A DNA stretch of 64,000 nt from Candidatus Saccharibacteria bacterium UBA5145. GTDB taxonomy: Bacteria; Patescibacteriota; Saccharimonadia; Saccharimonadales; UBA4665. The stretch is from positions 31,492 to 95,491 of the forward strand of contig DHXX01000012.1 in the NCBI GenBank assembly GCA_002413865.1, written 5' to 3'. The stretch's first letter is position 1, and the number at the start of each line of letters is the position of its first letter. The notes beneath the pieces are model-generated. The model did not search any database. It was given only the letters and a program-made list of their open reading frames with translations, and was not told the origin of the DNA. A program made the position numbers and the translations under genes. Positions 45,069 to 55,160 of the stretch are shown here, in pieces.

Positions 45069-46144
45069 AAATTATCGTGACAGCTGGCGGCCAAGGCACC
45101 AAGATGTGGCCCTATTCGCGTCAGGATAAGCCCAAGCAATTCCAGTCGATCATCGGCGACGTATCGTCCTACGAACAGACAATCAAGACTCTTCTCAAGG
45201 AGTTTACGCCCGAGGATATCTACATATCGACCAAGCGTAAGTTTATCAAGTACGTCTCCGAACAATCGCCCCAAATTCCGCTCAAGAACTATATCGTCGA
45301 GCCCGATGTCGCTAAGGACCGCGGGCCGGGCGAGGGCCTGGCCTTTGTGCGCCTCAGTATCAATCATCCGAATGAACCGTTTTTTATCGTCCAAGCTGAT
45401 TGCCTGCGCGACCCCGAAGAAGGCTTCTTGCAGATGATACGCGAAGCCGAAGCGCTCGTTACCGAGCACAAGCAGCTGGTGACGGGCGGCATCAAGGCAA
45501 CGGAGCCCGACATGGGCGTCGATTACCTGCGACTCGGCGCCGGCGTGCCCAAGACGCGCGAGGGTTATATGATCGACAAATTCCTATTCCGCCGTAGCAA
45601 TGTCCGCGAAACACGTAAGCTGATCGGTAATTTCCACGTGGTGGCCCACTGTAACCACACTTGCTGGTATCCCGAGCTAATGCTGGAAGCCTACAAGCAA
45701 TACCGCCCCGACTGGTACGAGGCGCTCATGAAGATCAAAGACTGCATGGACAAACCGGGCGAGAACGAAGCCATCGAGAAAATATACGCCGAGATGGAAA
45801 AAGGTCCGACCGAAGATGTCACGAATCATGTCATGAACAGTGGCAAAGCCATGGTGATTCTGCTGCCCTACAACTGGACCGATGTCGGGACCTGGGGGTC
45901 GGTGTATGACTTCTTCGAAGACGGCGTCGACAACTACGAAGACGGCAACGTCATTGCCGTCGGCACCACGGGTTCACTGATCAAGACTAGCAACAAGAAC
46001 AAGCTGATTGCCGTCGCCGGACTGCAGGATATGATCGTGGTCGATACCGAGGACGCGCTGCTCGTAATCCCCAAAGATGACATCGATAAAATCAAAGAGT
46101 TGCAGAAAATACTAGCCGAGCGTAGTGAAACCGAATATCTATAA
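45065..46144 (+). CDS. manC: mannose-1-phosphate guanylyltransferase
   Basis: A 359-residue enzyme making GDP-mannose. The signature VTAGGQGTKMWPYSRQDKPKQF at the start (quoted in two parts: VTAGGQGTKMWPYSR and QDKPKQF), then IVEPDVAKDRGPG and FFIVQADCLRDPEEG follow the sugar-nucleotidyltransferase pattern; the usual GGxGTRLWP reads GGQGTKMWP. The later FLFRRSNVRE and YNWTDVGTWGSV fit ManC. The start is GTG 45065, coupled to an upstream minicistron. It is followed 18 nt later by a HAD enzyme that probably supplies mannose-1-phosphate. Confidence 0.9.
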   Translation: MKIIVTAGGQGTKMWPYSRQDKPKQFQSIIGDVSSYEQTIKTLLKEFTPEDIYISTKRKFIKYVSEQSPQIPLKNYIVEPDVAKDRGPGEGLAFVRLSINHPNEPFFIVQADCLRDPEEGFLQMIREAEALVTEHKQLVTGGIKATEPDMGVDYLRLGAGVPKTREGYMIDKFLFRRSNVRETRKLIGNFHVVAHCNHTCWYPELMLEAYKQYRPDWYEALMKIKDCMDKPGENEAIEKIYAEMEKGPTEDVTNHVMNSGKAMVILLPYNWTDVGTWGSVYDFFEDGVDNYEDGNVIAVGTTGSLIKTSNKNKLIAVAGLQDMIVVDTEDALLVIPKDDIDKIKELQKILAERSETEYL

Positions 46145-46162
46145 AGCACAAGGAGTATTGAA

Positions 46163-46915
46163 GTGAAAAAAGTTATAGCATTTGATTTGGATGATACCTT
46201 GGCGATTACCAAGTCACCAATCGACGACCGGATGGGGGTGCTGCTGACCCGGCTGCTTGATAAGTTTGACGTTTGTATTATTTCAGGCGGTAAGTTCGAA
46301 CAGTTTAAGAAGCAAGTCATTGACCGCCTGCAGGCCACGCCGCAGCAGCTGAGCCATATGCACCTGATGCCGACCTGTGGGACGCGCTACTACCGGTATG
46401 ACGAGGTTACCAGCGAATGGGCGCAACAATATGCCGAAGATTTAACCGAGCAGCAAAAGACAACGATCACGGCGGCTCTCGAAAAAGCTGCCAAAGAGCT
46501 TGGCTATTGGGAAGCGGCACCGGCCGGGGAGATCATCGAAGACCGCGGTAGCCAGATCACCTATTCGGCGCTGGGCCAGCAGGCCACCGCCGCGGCTAAA
46601 TACGCCTGGGATCCAGACGGTACTAAGAAACAGAAGTTGCGGGCTTTGGCCGCCAAAGAGCTGATCGACCTAGAAGTGCGCGCCGGCGGTACGACGTCGA
46701 TTGACGTGACGCGCATCGGTATTGATAAGGCTTACGGTATGCACAAGCTCATCCAAGAGCTACAGATTAGCAAAGAGGACATCCTATTCTTGGGCGATAA
46801 GCTCCAGGAGGGCGGCAACGACTACCCCGTGAAGGCCATGGGCATCGACAGCCTAGAGGTCGATCGCTGGGAAGACACGGCGCTGGCGCTGGAGGCTATC
46901 CTGCACGTCCTTTAG
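46163..46915 (+). CDS. HAD-superfamily phosphatase, phosphomannomutase-like
   Basis: A 250-residue HAD enzyme. Motif I is AFDLDDTLAITKSPID, motif II region CIISGGKFEQF, and motif IV region ILFLGDKLQEGGNDYPV. The C-terminal block TTSIDVTRIGIDKAYGMHKL is characteristic of the eukaryotic-type phosphomannomutase (PMM/HAD-IIB) family. It sits 18 nt downstream of manC with a good AAGGAG upstream, so it most likely provides mannose-1-phosphate for GDP-mannose. Assignment as mutase rather than phosphatase rests on context and the C-terminal block. Confidence 0.82.
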   Translation: MKKVIAFDLDDTLAITKSPIDDRMGVLLTRLLDKFDVCIISGGKFEQFKKQVIDRLQATPQQLSHMHLMPTCGTRYYRYDEVTSEWAQQYAEDLTEQQKTTITAALEKAAKELGYWEAAPAGEIIEDRGSQITYSALGQQATAAAKYAWDPDGTKKQKLRALAAKELIDLEVRAGGTTSIDVTRIGIDKAYGMHKLIQELQISKEDILFLGDKLQEGGNDYPVKAMGIDSLEVDRWEDTALALEAILHVL

Positions 46916-46929
46916 GGTATGTAGTTAGA

Positions 46930-47100
46930 TAGTGAAATAGTGGATAGGAAATAGGAAATAGGAATAGCTTCAGCAGCAGCATTGTCATCCTGAACGGAGT
47001 GAAGGATCTACCCTAGACAAGTCCAAGCTCAGATCCTTCGCTTACGCTCAGAATGACGAAGAGCCAAAGTCCGAGATAACTTTCAACTTTATAAACTTAG
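46930..47100. repeat. repeat cluster (families 4, 1 and 3)
   Basis: GGATAGGAAATAGGAAATAG (one arm of family 4, about 46938), a family-1 palindrome GTCATCCTGAACGG to CTCAGAATGAC (46984-47057), and a half family-3 TAACTTTCAACTTTATAAAC (47081-47098). No gene. Confidence 0.75.
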
Positions 47101-47119
47101 ATAGGGGCAGAGGATTTCA

Positions 47120-47635
47120 ATGAGTAACGATGACATCCAAAAGACAGCAGAACTGCTTAAGAAGCTCGAGCCGGGCTTTTTGCCGTTTCCGATATTTGAA
47201 CAGGTGGCCCGGCTGGTGGCCCTACCAATTGTTGAATTTATCCCGCTGCGCCGCAGTAACGGCCAAACCGAGGTCTTGCTGATCGCCCGACCCGACGACG
47301 ACGTCTTGTTTCCTGGCTTGTTGCACACGCCGGGGACGGTGGTGCGGGCCACTGATATTTCCCGTGAGGGCGGCACCGATTGGGTGCCTTTTGAGCGTAT
47401 TCTGCGCGAAGAATTGTTCGATACCGAAGTCGGTCCCCCGCACTTTTTCGGCAGCCAACTTCACGCCAGCAAACGCGGCGCCGAACAGGCCCAACTCTAT
47501 TGGGTAGAAGTATTGGCGGCGCCAAAAATCGGCGAATTTTACGCCGTCGATCAACTACCGACCGGCCTCATCGAGTCGCAGCTCATTTTTATCAACGAAG
47601 CCGTCAAGCACTTCGACCGCCACCACTCCGCCTGA
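47120..47635 (+). CDS. Nudix-fold protein with degenerate active site
   Basis: A 171-residue protein. LPIVEFIPLRRSNGQTEVLL, PGLLHTPGTVVR and FERILREELFD follow the Nudix fold order, but the canonical G-x5-E-x7-REUxEE box is not complete: the spacing and the first acidic residues are missing. It may be a binding protein or an enzyme with another site. It lies alone between repeat blocks; a purine-rich GGGGCAGAGGA stretch (about 47104-47114) precedes ATG 47120. There are related, intact Nudix genes in this window (43213). Confidence 0.6.
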   Translation: MSNDDIQKTAELLKKLEPGFLPFPIFEQVARLVALPIVEFIPLRRSNGQTEVLLIARPDDDVLFPGLLHTPGTVVRATDISREGGTDWVPFERILREELFDTEVGPPHFFGSQLHASKRGAEQAQLYWVEVLAAPKIGEFYAVDQLPTGLIESQLIFINEAVKHFDRHHSA

Positions 47636-47682
47636 GCCGGTCAGACCGTTCGGTCAACCATTGTCACGTTCGGTTAACTATT

Positions 47683-47796
47683 GTCATCCCAGCGAAAGCT
47701 GGGACCCAGTCAATCAAACAATCCTTTTTATAAGCTTTTAGTAGAGTAGCTAGCGCTACAAAATATGTACTGGGTCCCAGCTTTCGCTGGGATGAC
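47683..47796. repeat. complete 114-bp MITE-like family-2 element
   Basis: The ends GTCATCCCAGCGAAAGCTGG with GACCCAGT and their exact inverse repeat the design of 44805-44917; read in reverse the interior (TTTTGTAGCGCTAGCTACT) matches that element (TCTTGTAGCGTTAGCTACT). Confidence 0.9.
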
Positions 47797-47823
47797 ATAG
47801 GAGGGGGCTGGGATGACAGGGTG

Positions 47824-48852
47824 TTAGGGTTTGCCGCTGGCGTAGCCGTCGGGGTTCTGTGATTGCCAACGCCAGGCGTCGCGGCAGGCGTCTTGGATTG
47901 TTAGTTCGGCCTGCCAGCCGAGTTCGGCACGAGCGAGCGCCGGGTCGGCGTAACAACTGGCGATATCGCCGGGGCGGCGGGCGACTATTTCGTAGGCAAT
48001 TTCCTTGCCGGAAGCCATCTTAAAGGCAGTTATCATTTCTAAGACCGAAGTACCTTGCCCGGTGCCGATATTGTAGGCTTTGTAGACATTGGGGTGATCG
48101 AGATGGGCCAGGGCGGCGACGTGGGCCCGGGCCAAGTCGACGACGTGGATGTAATCGCGGACGCCGGTGCCGTCGGGGGTGGCGTAATCGTCGCCGTAAA
48201 CCCGCAGCCGCTTAAGCTTGCCGACGGCCACTTGGCTAATATAGGGCACGAGGTTATTCGGCGGACCGTTGGGGTCTTCGCCGATGGTACCGGAGGCGTG
48301 GGCGCCGATCGGGTTGAAATAGCGGAGCGACGTGATGTTCCAATTTTCATGGGTCTGGCTGACATCCTCGAGGATTTGCTCGATCATCAACTTGGTCTGG
48401 CCGTAGGGGTTGGTGGCCGATTTGCGGGCTGACTCGGTTATGGGCAGCACCTCGGGGTCGCCGTAAACGGTGGCCGACGAGCTGAAGACTAGTTTAGTGA
48501 CGGCAAACTGCTGCATGACTTCCAGTAGGGTGAGCGTTGATTCCAGATTATTTTGGTAGTAGTAGAGGGCTTTGAGGCTTGATTCGCCAACCGCTTTCAG
48601 GCCGGCAAAGTGAATCACGGCGTCAAAGCTATGAGCTTTGAAGACCGCCTGCAACTGGGCGCTGTCGCGCACATCGAATTCGTGGAACTCGATGGTTTGG
48701 CCGGTAATCAACTCGACACGTTTTAACGACTCGACGCTGCTGTTGGCTAAATTATCGACCACTACTACCTCGTGGCCGCTGCTAAGTAGTTCGACGATGG
48801 TGTGCGAGCCGATATAGCCGGCACCGCCGGTAACTAGGATGGTTTGTTTCAT
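47824..48852 (-). CDS. galE: UDP-glucose 4-epimerase
   Basis: A 342-residue SDR epimerase interconverting UDP-glucose and UDP-galactose. Blocks: [45 protein letters not shown], the catalytic FSSSATVYGD and Y-x3-K in NPYGQTKLMIEQIL, then RYFNPIGAHASG and RDYIHVVDLA. All are canonical for GalE, and length is typical (about 338). Monocistronic between a MITE and a repeat block. Supplies UDP-galactose for the surface glycan. Confidence 0.96.
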   Translation of the reverse strand: MKQTILVTGGAGYIGSHTIVELLSSGHEVVVVDNLANSSVESLKRVELITGQTIEFHEFDVRDSAQLQAVFKAHSFDAVIHFAGLKAVGESSLKALYYYQNNLESTLTLLEVMQQFAVTKLVFSSSATVYGDPEVLPITESARKSATNPYGQTKLMIEQILEDVSQTHENWNITSLRYFNPIGAHASGTIGEDPNGPPNNLVPYISQVAVGKLKRLRVYGDDYATPDGTGVRDYIHVVDLARAHVAALAHLDHPNVYKAYNIGTGQGTSVLEMITAFKMASGKEIAYEIVARRPGDIASCYADPALARAELGWQAELTIQDACRDAWRWQSQNPDGYASGKP

Positions 48853-48927
48853 ACGTCTATTCTACCTGAGTCTCAAACTACTACTGTCATCCCAACGTTG
48901 TCAGCCCAAACCACCTTTCCCGTAATT

Positions 48928-49090
48928 GTCATTCTGAGCAAAGCGAAGAATCTGAGCCGTGACTAGATGAGCTCAGATCCTTCGCCGTCGGCTCAGGATG
49001 ACAGTGCACCTTGTCATCCCAAACTTGATTTGGGATCCAATCGATATAAAGATTCTTTATTGACTGGGTCCCAGCTTTCGCTGGGATGAC
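48928..49090. repeat. family-1 palindrome followed by family-2 element
   Basis: GTCATTCTGAGCAAAGCGAA to GGCTCAGGATGAC (48928-49004), then GTCATCCCAAACTTGATTTG to TTTCGCTGGGATGAC (49015-49090). This fills most of the space after galE. Confidence 0.85.
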
Positions 49091-49113
49091 GGGGAGGACA
49101 AAGGGGGCGGACG

Positions 49114-49287
49114 TTATCGAGTTTTAGGAACCAGCTTGTCGGTAGCGGCTTGAACCGAGGCGGTTTTAAGTTCGATAGCTAGGCGATTTAGCTCAAGCTT
49201 AGTCGTGATTTGATCGAATCGGGCGTTCATATTCTTAAACTCAGCCTGCAGATAGTTGAACAGTTTGGTATATTCGTCTTGGCTCAT
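49114..49287 (-). CDS. small helical protein of unknown function
   Basis: A 57-residue protein: it starts MSQDEYTKLFNYLQAEFKNM and ends AATDKLVPKTR with TAA. The sequence has a heptad-like helix pattern (LFNYLQAEF, ARFDQI, LELNRLAIEL), suggesting a short coiled coil. It is complete and uses codons like its neighbours. No clear ribosome-binding site, but CAATGTATCTACG before the ATG contains a possible weak -10. I recognise no family; similar short MSQDE(F/Y)xKLF proteins may exist in CPR genomes, but this is not certain. Confidence 0.6.
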   Translation of the reverse strand: MSQDEYTKLFNYLQAEFKNMNARFDQITTKLELNRLAIELKTASVQAATDKLVPKTR

Positions 49288-49362
49288 CGTAGATACATTG
49301 TACCACTGGTCAGTGGCCGACCAATGCTATTTTAACCTCAAGTTAAGGTTACCCCCACAGTT

Positions 49363-49524
49363 GTCATTCTGAGCGCGTGCGAAGAATCTGAGCCGTAGCT
49401 TTATGGGCTCAGATCCTTCACTCCGTTCAGGATGACAGGGGGGAGTGGGATGACGACGGGGCGCTGGGATGACAATGCTGGGCGCTGGGATGACAATGCT
49501 GGGCGCTGGGATGACAATGCTGGG
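49363..49524. repeat. family-1 palindrome and 21-bp tandem repeat
   Basis: GTCATTCTGAGCGCGTGCGA to CGTTCAGGATGAC (49363-49436), then the unit GCGCTGGGATGACAATGCTG plus G repeated at 49461, 49482 and 49503. The unit contains a family-2 edge (CTGGGATGAC). Confidence 0.85.
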
Positions 49525-49554
49525 GGCTGGGAGGACTGGGTCTTGGGGCTCGGG

Positions 49555-51381
<1,827 letters not shown>

Positions 51382-51479
51382 GCTTGTCTCCTTGCATTTA
51401 AGCCCGTTGTTGGGCAATAACCTATCGGTTTGAAACGATTGCTTGTCCGGATCTTAGTATACCAGCCGCTTGGGGGCTA

Positions 51480-51540
51480 GAAATTAGGAAATAGGAAAGA
51501 GTAGTAAGTGCCATGGTCGACCTAATCCCTAATCCCTAGT
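51480..51540. repeat. family-4 inverted repeat
   Basis: GAAATTAGGAAATAGGAAAG faces CCTAATCCCTAATCCCTAG across ATGGTCGA; imperfect arms of the GGAAATAGG family. Confidence 0.65.
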
Positions 51541-51553
51541 TACTTTTAGGTGC

Positions 51554-53041
51554 TCAGGGAATGATGAAGCGGCTGACGGCCTTTTGGGCTAGGGTGTTGA
51601 GGTTGGTTGAAAAAGTGTTGTCGGCCCAGCGCCAACCCGGCTGGTTGTAATAGATAAACGTCAGGGCGCCGCCACCTTGCAAAAACAGCAGCAATACCAC
51701 CGCCAAGAGGACGATTTTGGGGATGGGCTTGGCGGCCAGTAAGCGCTGCCAACCGAGCCCGAGCAGCAGGGCGACGGGTAGGATAACCGGGAAGAGGTAG
51801 CGGCTGTTGATGCCAAACTTTTGGCCGGTCTGCAGGTAGTCCAAGTAGTTACGCAGGAACAACACGGCCACATAAAAGACGGCGATACCGACCAGCAACC
51901 CGAGGGCCGGATAGCGCCGCAGCAATTGGCGGTGGTAGCGGATGACCGCCAGCGAGCCGACGATGAACACTACTAGGGCGGCAATCGTAATGCCGGGCAG
52001 CGGCGCGACGTTGACGTACATGGCGTCGGCGTGTGAGCCGCCGCTATTGCTGTAAAAAGCGTATTTGAACATGCGATAGCCCCAACCGGCGACGTAGCGG
52101 GCGGGGTCGGGGGTGGTGTTGTTGGTATTTTCGGCAATATAACTGCGCAACCAGGTGCCGTTGGCCTTACAACGCTCGATGCTTAGGACGTTGCCACAAG
52201 GGGGAATCGGGTTGTGGTACTTAATGACATTGACGCCGTAAGCGTGGACAAATAAACCGCTCGCCAAGACAATCAGACCGACGCTGGCTATGGTGTAGAT
52301 TCGTTTGGTGGAGCGCCAGCTGTCCAGCAGGCCATTGCCAAATTGGGCGGGCGATCGATTGAGTCGATAAAATTTCCACAGCAAGAAACTAAAGTAGGTA
52401 ATCATGGCCACCAATATTGGCAAGAACTCAAACTGGGCCAGGCTGGCCAACAGGCCGACCGCTAGGGCTATCAACAGACGGCGGCTGTCGATTTGCTTGG
52501 TCGTAACGAAGCGCTCGCGAACTTGTAGCGTCAAAAGCAGGCCGAGGGCCGCTAACGGTAAAAGTAGGTTATCGTAATTAATCTGGGCCGCTAGGAAGGG
52601 TACGAGCGGCGTTAGCACGAAGAATAATAGTGTGACGTGGACGATGGCCGGTGACGCCTTGGTGGCGAGCAATAGCTTGCGGAACAGCACCAGCGCCACC
52701 GCAAACAGCAGAATGCCGACGATGCGCAGGCCGACGATCTCGATAAACTGGCTGTGCGTCAGGCCTACCAGTATTCGGTCGGGAAAGCTCATCAGGTAGT
52801 GAAACAGGTACGACGGGTCCCGGGCAAGGGCCCCGAGGCCGTCGGCGCCGATGGGCTGCGACGAGAAAAATGGACTCCATTGCCGGGCGTAGACCCGGAT
52901 AATCGCCAGGTGGGTGTTCTCGTCAAAAATACCGGGGAAGCCGGCCGACAACGCCAGCCATAGCGACTCGACGAAAAATACCCCCAATGTTATCCCAAAA
53001 AAGAGGCGGCTTCGCACGAAAGCGGCTATTTTTATGCTCAT
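51554..53041 (-). CDS. multi-pass membrane protein, DUF2142/GT-C-like
   Basis: A 495-residue integral membrane protein with about ten TM helices. After TM1 the first outside loop has GIFDENTHLAIIRVYARQWS, with an acidic D-E pair placed as in GT-C transferases, and DPSYLFHYLMSFPDRIL follows. KFGINSRYLFPVILPVALL near the C-terminus matches the RYLLP motif of the DUF2142 protein at 32015. The two are therefore probably distant relatives. It is likely to use a polyprenyl-phosphate sugar; the role is inferred. Divergent from ugd across 225 bp. Confidence 0.72.
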   Translation of the reverse strand: MSIKIAAFVRSRLFFGITLGVFFVESLWLALSAGFPGIFDENTHLAIIRVYARQWSPFFSSQPIGADGLGALARDPSYLFHYLMSFPDRILVGLTHSQFIEIVGLRIVGILLFAVALVLFRKLLLATKASPAIVHVTLLFFVLTPLVPFLAAQINYDNLLLPLAALGLLLTLQVRERFVTTKQIDSRRLLIALAVGLLASLAQFEFLPILVAMITYFSFLLWKFYRLNRSPAQFGNGLLDSWRSTKRIYTIASVGLIVLASGLFVHAYGVNVIKYHNPIPPCGNVLSIERCKANGTWLRSYIAENTNNTTPDPARYVAGWGYRMFKYAFYSNSGGSHADAMYVNVAPLPGITIAALVVFIVGSLAVIRYHRQLLRRYPALGLLVGIAVFYVAVLFLRNYLDYLQTGQKFGINSRYLFPVILPVALLLGLGWQRLLAAKPIPKIVLLAVVLLLFLQGGGALTFIYYNQPGWRWADNTFSTNLNTLAQKAVSRFIIP

Positions 53042-53154
53042 AAACTCTTCGGTAGTATAGCATGAGCATGATGCCCAGCAGGGGCCAAGCGGACTTTTTG
53101 GAGCGTTACTGCAAGACCCTAGTCTAATCCAGTGGGAGTTGTAAGTCGGGGGCA

Positions 53155-53193
53155 GCCAACTTTATAACTTTCAACTTTATGAACTTTATAACT
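53155..53193. repeat. family-3 half repeat upstream of ugd
   Basis: CAGCCAACTTTATAACTTTC and AACTTTATGAACTTTATAAC: right arm and loop of the hairpin family, without its left arm. Confidence 0.7.
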
Positions 53194-53229
53194 ATCTAGT
53201 GACAACTAACGGAATATTAAGGTGTTAAT

Positions 53230-53258
53230 TTGTGCTGCCCTAAGTTCTTGACTAGAAT
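53230..53258 (+). promoter_or_regulatory. ugd promoter
   Basis: TTGTGC (53230-53235), 17-bp spacer, TAGAAT (53253-53258); 8 nt remain before ATG 53267, predicting a leaderless message. Confidence 0.6.
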
Positions 53259-53266
53259 AGTAACTA

Positions 53267-54610
53267 ATGAAGATAGCAATCGTTGGAACGGGGTATGTCG
53301 GGTTAGTAACGGGTAGTTGCTTTGCCGAAATGGGCAATTCTGTGACTTGTGTCGATATTGACCAGGCAAAAGTTGAGCGCCTGAAGCGGGGCGAAGTACC
53401 GATTTATGAGCCTGGTCTGGAGGAGATTTTCGAACGCAATATCGCTGGCGGTCGACTCCAGTTTACGACCGATTTGAGCGCGGGTGTGGCCGCGGCCGAG
53501 GTGATCTTTTTGGCCTTGCCGACGCCGTCGACCGACGACGGTTCGGCCGACCTGTCGTACGTGTTAGCGGTGGCCGACCAGCTCGGGGCCTTGCTGCAAG
53601 ATTACGTCGTGGTCGTCAACAAAAGCACCGTACCGGTCGGGACGGCCGAGAAAGTGCGCGCCGCCATTGGCAAAACGGCCACCAGTGACTTTGACGTCGC
53701 CTCCAACCCCGAGTTTTTGCGTGAAGGCTTTGCCGTCGATGACTTTATGGCCCCCGACCGGATCGTTATCGGCACCAGCTCGACGCGGGCCCGGCAGACT
53801 CTCGAAGAGCTCTACCAGCCTTTTGCGCGCGAAGGCAACCCGATCTACTTTATGGACGAGCGCTCCGCCGAGACGACCAAGTACGCCGCCAATGCCTTTT
53901 TGGCCGCCAAAGTGACGTTTATGAATGAAATCGCCAATCTCTGCGAGCTGACCGGCGCCGATGTCGATAGCGTTCGCTTGGCCGTCGGCGCCGACGAGCG
54001 GATCGGCCGACGCTTCCTATTCCCGGGTATTGGCTACGGCGGTAGCTGCTTTCCGAAAGATGTCCGCGCCCTCCACAAAACGGCCGAGGACCATGGCTAT
54101 GATTTTCAGTTGCTAGAGACGCTCATTCGGGTCAACGACCGGCAGAAACACGTCTTGTTCGCCAAGGTCAGCCATTTTTATGGCGGTGACTTGAAGGGCA
54201 AGCGCTTCGCCCTGTGGGGTCTGGCTTTTAAGCCCGACACCGATGACATCCGCGAAGCGCCCGCGCTCCAGCTGATCGACGACCTGCTGGCGGCCGGGGC
54301 GACCATTTCGGCCTACGATCCGGCCGCCAACGCCAATGTTGCCCGGCGCTACCCCGGACAATCGGCCCTCGAATTCGCGACCCACGCCTATGACGCCCTA
54401 GCCGGCGCCGACGCTTTACTGATCGCCACCGAGTGGGACGCCTTTCGAGCGCCCGATTTCGGTCGAATCAAAACCGCCCTTAAGCAGCCGGTCATTTTCG
54501 ACGGCCGAAACTTGTACGAGCTGGACGAAATGCGCCAAGCCGGCTTCTACTACGACAGCATTGGGCGGGCGACGGTCAAGCCGGCGCCGGAAACAGAAAC
54601 TAGGAACTAG
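53267..54610 (+). CDS. ugd: UDP-glucose 6-dehydrogenase
   Basis: A 447-residue NAD-dependent enzyme giving UDP-glucuronate. The N-terminal Rossmann motif IVGTGYVGLVTGSCFAEMG and VDIDQAKVERLKRGEVPIYE are standard; the catalytic Cys is C261 in GIGYGGSCFPKD. NKSTVPVGTAEKVR and FALWGLAFKPDTDDIREAPA complete the family pattern. The final codons (ETETRN and TAG) lie inside a family-4 repeat that supplies the stop. No Shine-Dalgarno; a -10 box ends 8 nt before ATG. Confidence 0.96.
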   Translation: MKIAIVGTGYVGLVTGSCFAEMGNSVTCVDIDQAKVERLKRGEVPIYEPGLEEIFERNIAGGRLQFTTDLSAGVAAAEVIFLALPTPSTDDGSADLSYVLAVADQLGALLQDYVVVVNKSTVPVGTAEKVRAAIGKTATSDFDVASNPEFLREGFAVDDFMAPDRIVIGTSSTRARQTLEELYQPFAREGNPIYFMDERSAETTKYAANAFLAAKVTFMNEIANLCELTGADVDSVRLAVGADERIGRRFLFPGIGYGGSCFPKDVRALHKTAEDHGYDFQLLETLIRVNDRQKHVLFAKVSHFYGGDLKGKRFALWGLAFKPDTDDIREAPALQLIDDLLAAGATISAYDPAANANVARRYPGQSALEFATHAYDALAGADALLIATEWDAFRAPDFGRIKTALKQPVIFDGRNLYELDEMRQAGFYYDSIGRATVKPAPETETRN

Positions 54611-54706
54611 GAACTAGGAACTAGGAAATGGGAAATGGGAAATAGGAAATAGGGAATCGCCGCGGCTCAATCTAATTCCTAATTCCTAATTCCTATTTCC
54701 TATTTT
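54598..54706. repeat. long family-4 inverted repeat overlapping the ugd end
   Basis: Tandem GGAACTA units and GGAAATGGGAAATGGGAAAT face CTAATTCCTAATTCCTAATT with CCTATTTCC across GCCGCGGCTCAATCTA. This is the longest copy and lies between convergent ugd and gtrA, so it may serve as a two-way terminator. Confidence 0.85.
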
Positions 54707-54713
54707 CCGATCA

Positions 54714-55160
54714 CTAATCGATAGCTAATTTTTTACTGGCTGGTGCGGGGAAGACCCAGTGTTTGTACCAGAGGTAACTCCAGACCGTGAAGAAGCCGGC
54801 CGAGACGAAGAAACCGACGTAAGGCGTCACGCCGATGTGATTTAGCCCCCCAATGACGGCGTAATCGAGCCCGAAACCGATCGTTTCGATGAATAAGTAG
54901 CGTCCGATGTGTTTAATCTCACTTAGCTGTCGGCTGGGGCCGGCAAAAGCCCAGTAGCGCTGGACGATATAGTTGAGCGTCCAACCGACGATATCGGCCG
55001 CTATTTTCGCCCCCCACCACGACCAGTGCAGCACCGAAAATCCCAGCGCGAAGACGGCGTAGCCGCTCCAAAAGTACAGATTGCCACCGGCCATATACTT
55101 GAAAAATTGCCCAATCGACCCAATCGACCCAATCGACAAGCGGCGCGCTCGCTTGATCAT
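54714..55160 (-). CDS. GtrA-family membrane protein
   Basis: A 148-residue protein with four TM helices; FFKYMAGGNLYFWSGYAVFA, NYIVQRYWAFAG, YLFIETIGFGLDYAVIGGLN and VWSYLWYKHWVFP match GtrA. ATG 55160 overlaps the upstream stop as TAATG, so it is coupled to the O-antigen-ligase-like gene. The N-terminus contains Ser-Ile-Gly three times, encoded by a 9-bp tandem repeat (CCAATCGAC x3, 55111-55137), which can change length without frameshift. Confidence 0.88.
   Translation of the reverse strand: MIKRARRLSIGSIGSIGQFFKYMAGGNLYFWSGYAVFALGFSVLHWSWWGAKIAADIVGWTLNYIVQRYWAFAGPSRQLSEIKHIGRYLFIETIGFGLDYAVIGGLNHIGVTPYVGFFVSAGFFTVWSYLWYKHWVFPAPASKKLAID

Noticed and set aside
44852..45469. 205-codon minus-strand frame opposite manC
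   Set aside because: Begins inside manC and runs through a MITE; no family similarity.
49461..49524. CRISPR-like regular repeat
   Set aside because: The 21-bp units are directly adjacent with no spacers and no cas genes; it is a simple tandem repeat.
51382..51480. glmS ribozyme upstream of glmS
   Set aside because: Less than 40 nt of leader lies between the start and the preceding features, and no matching core was found.
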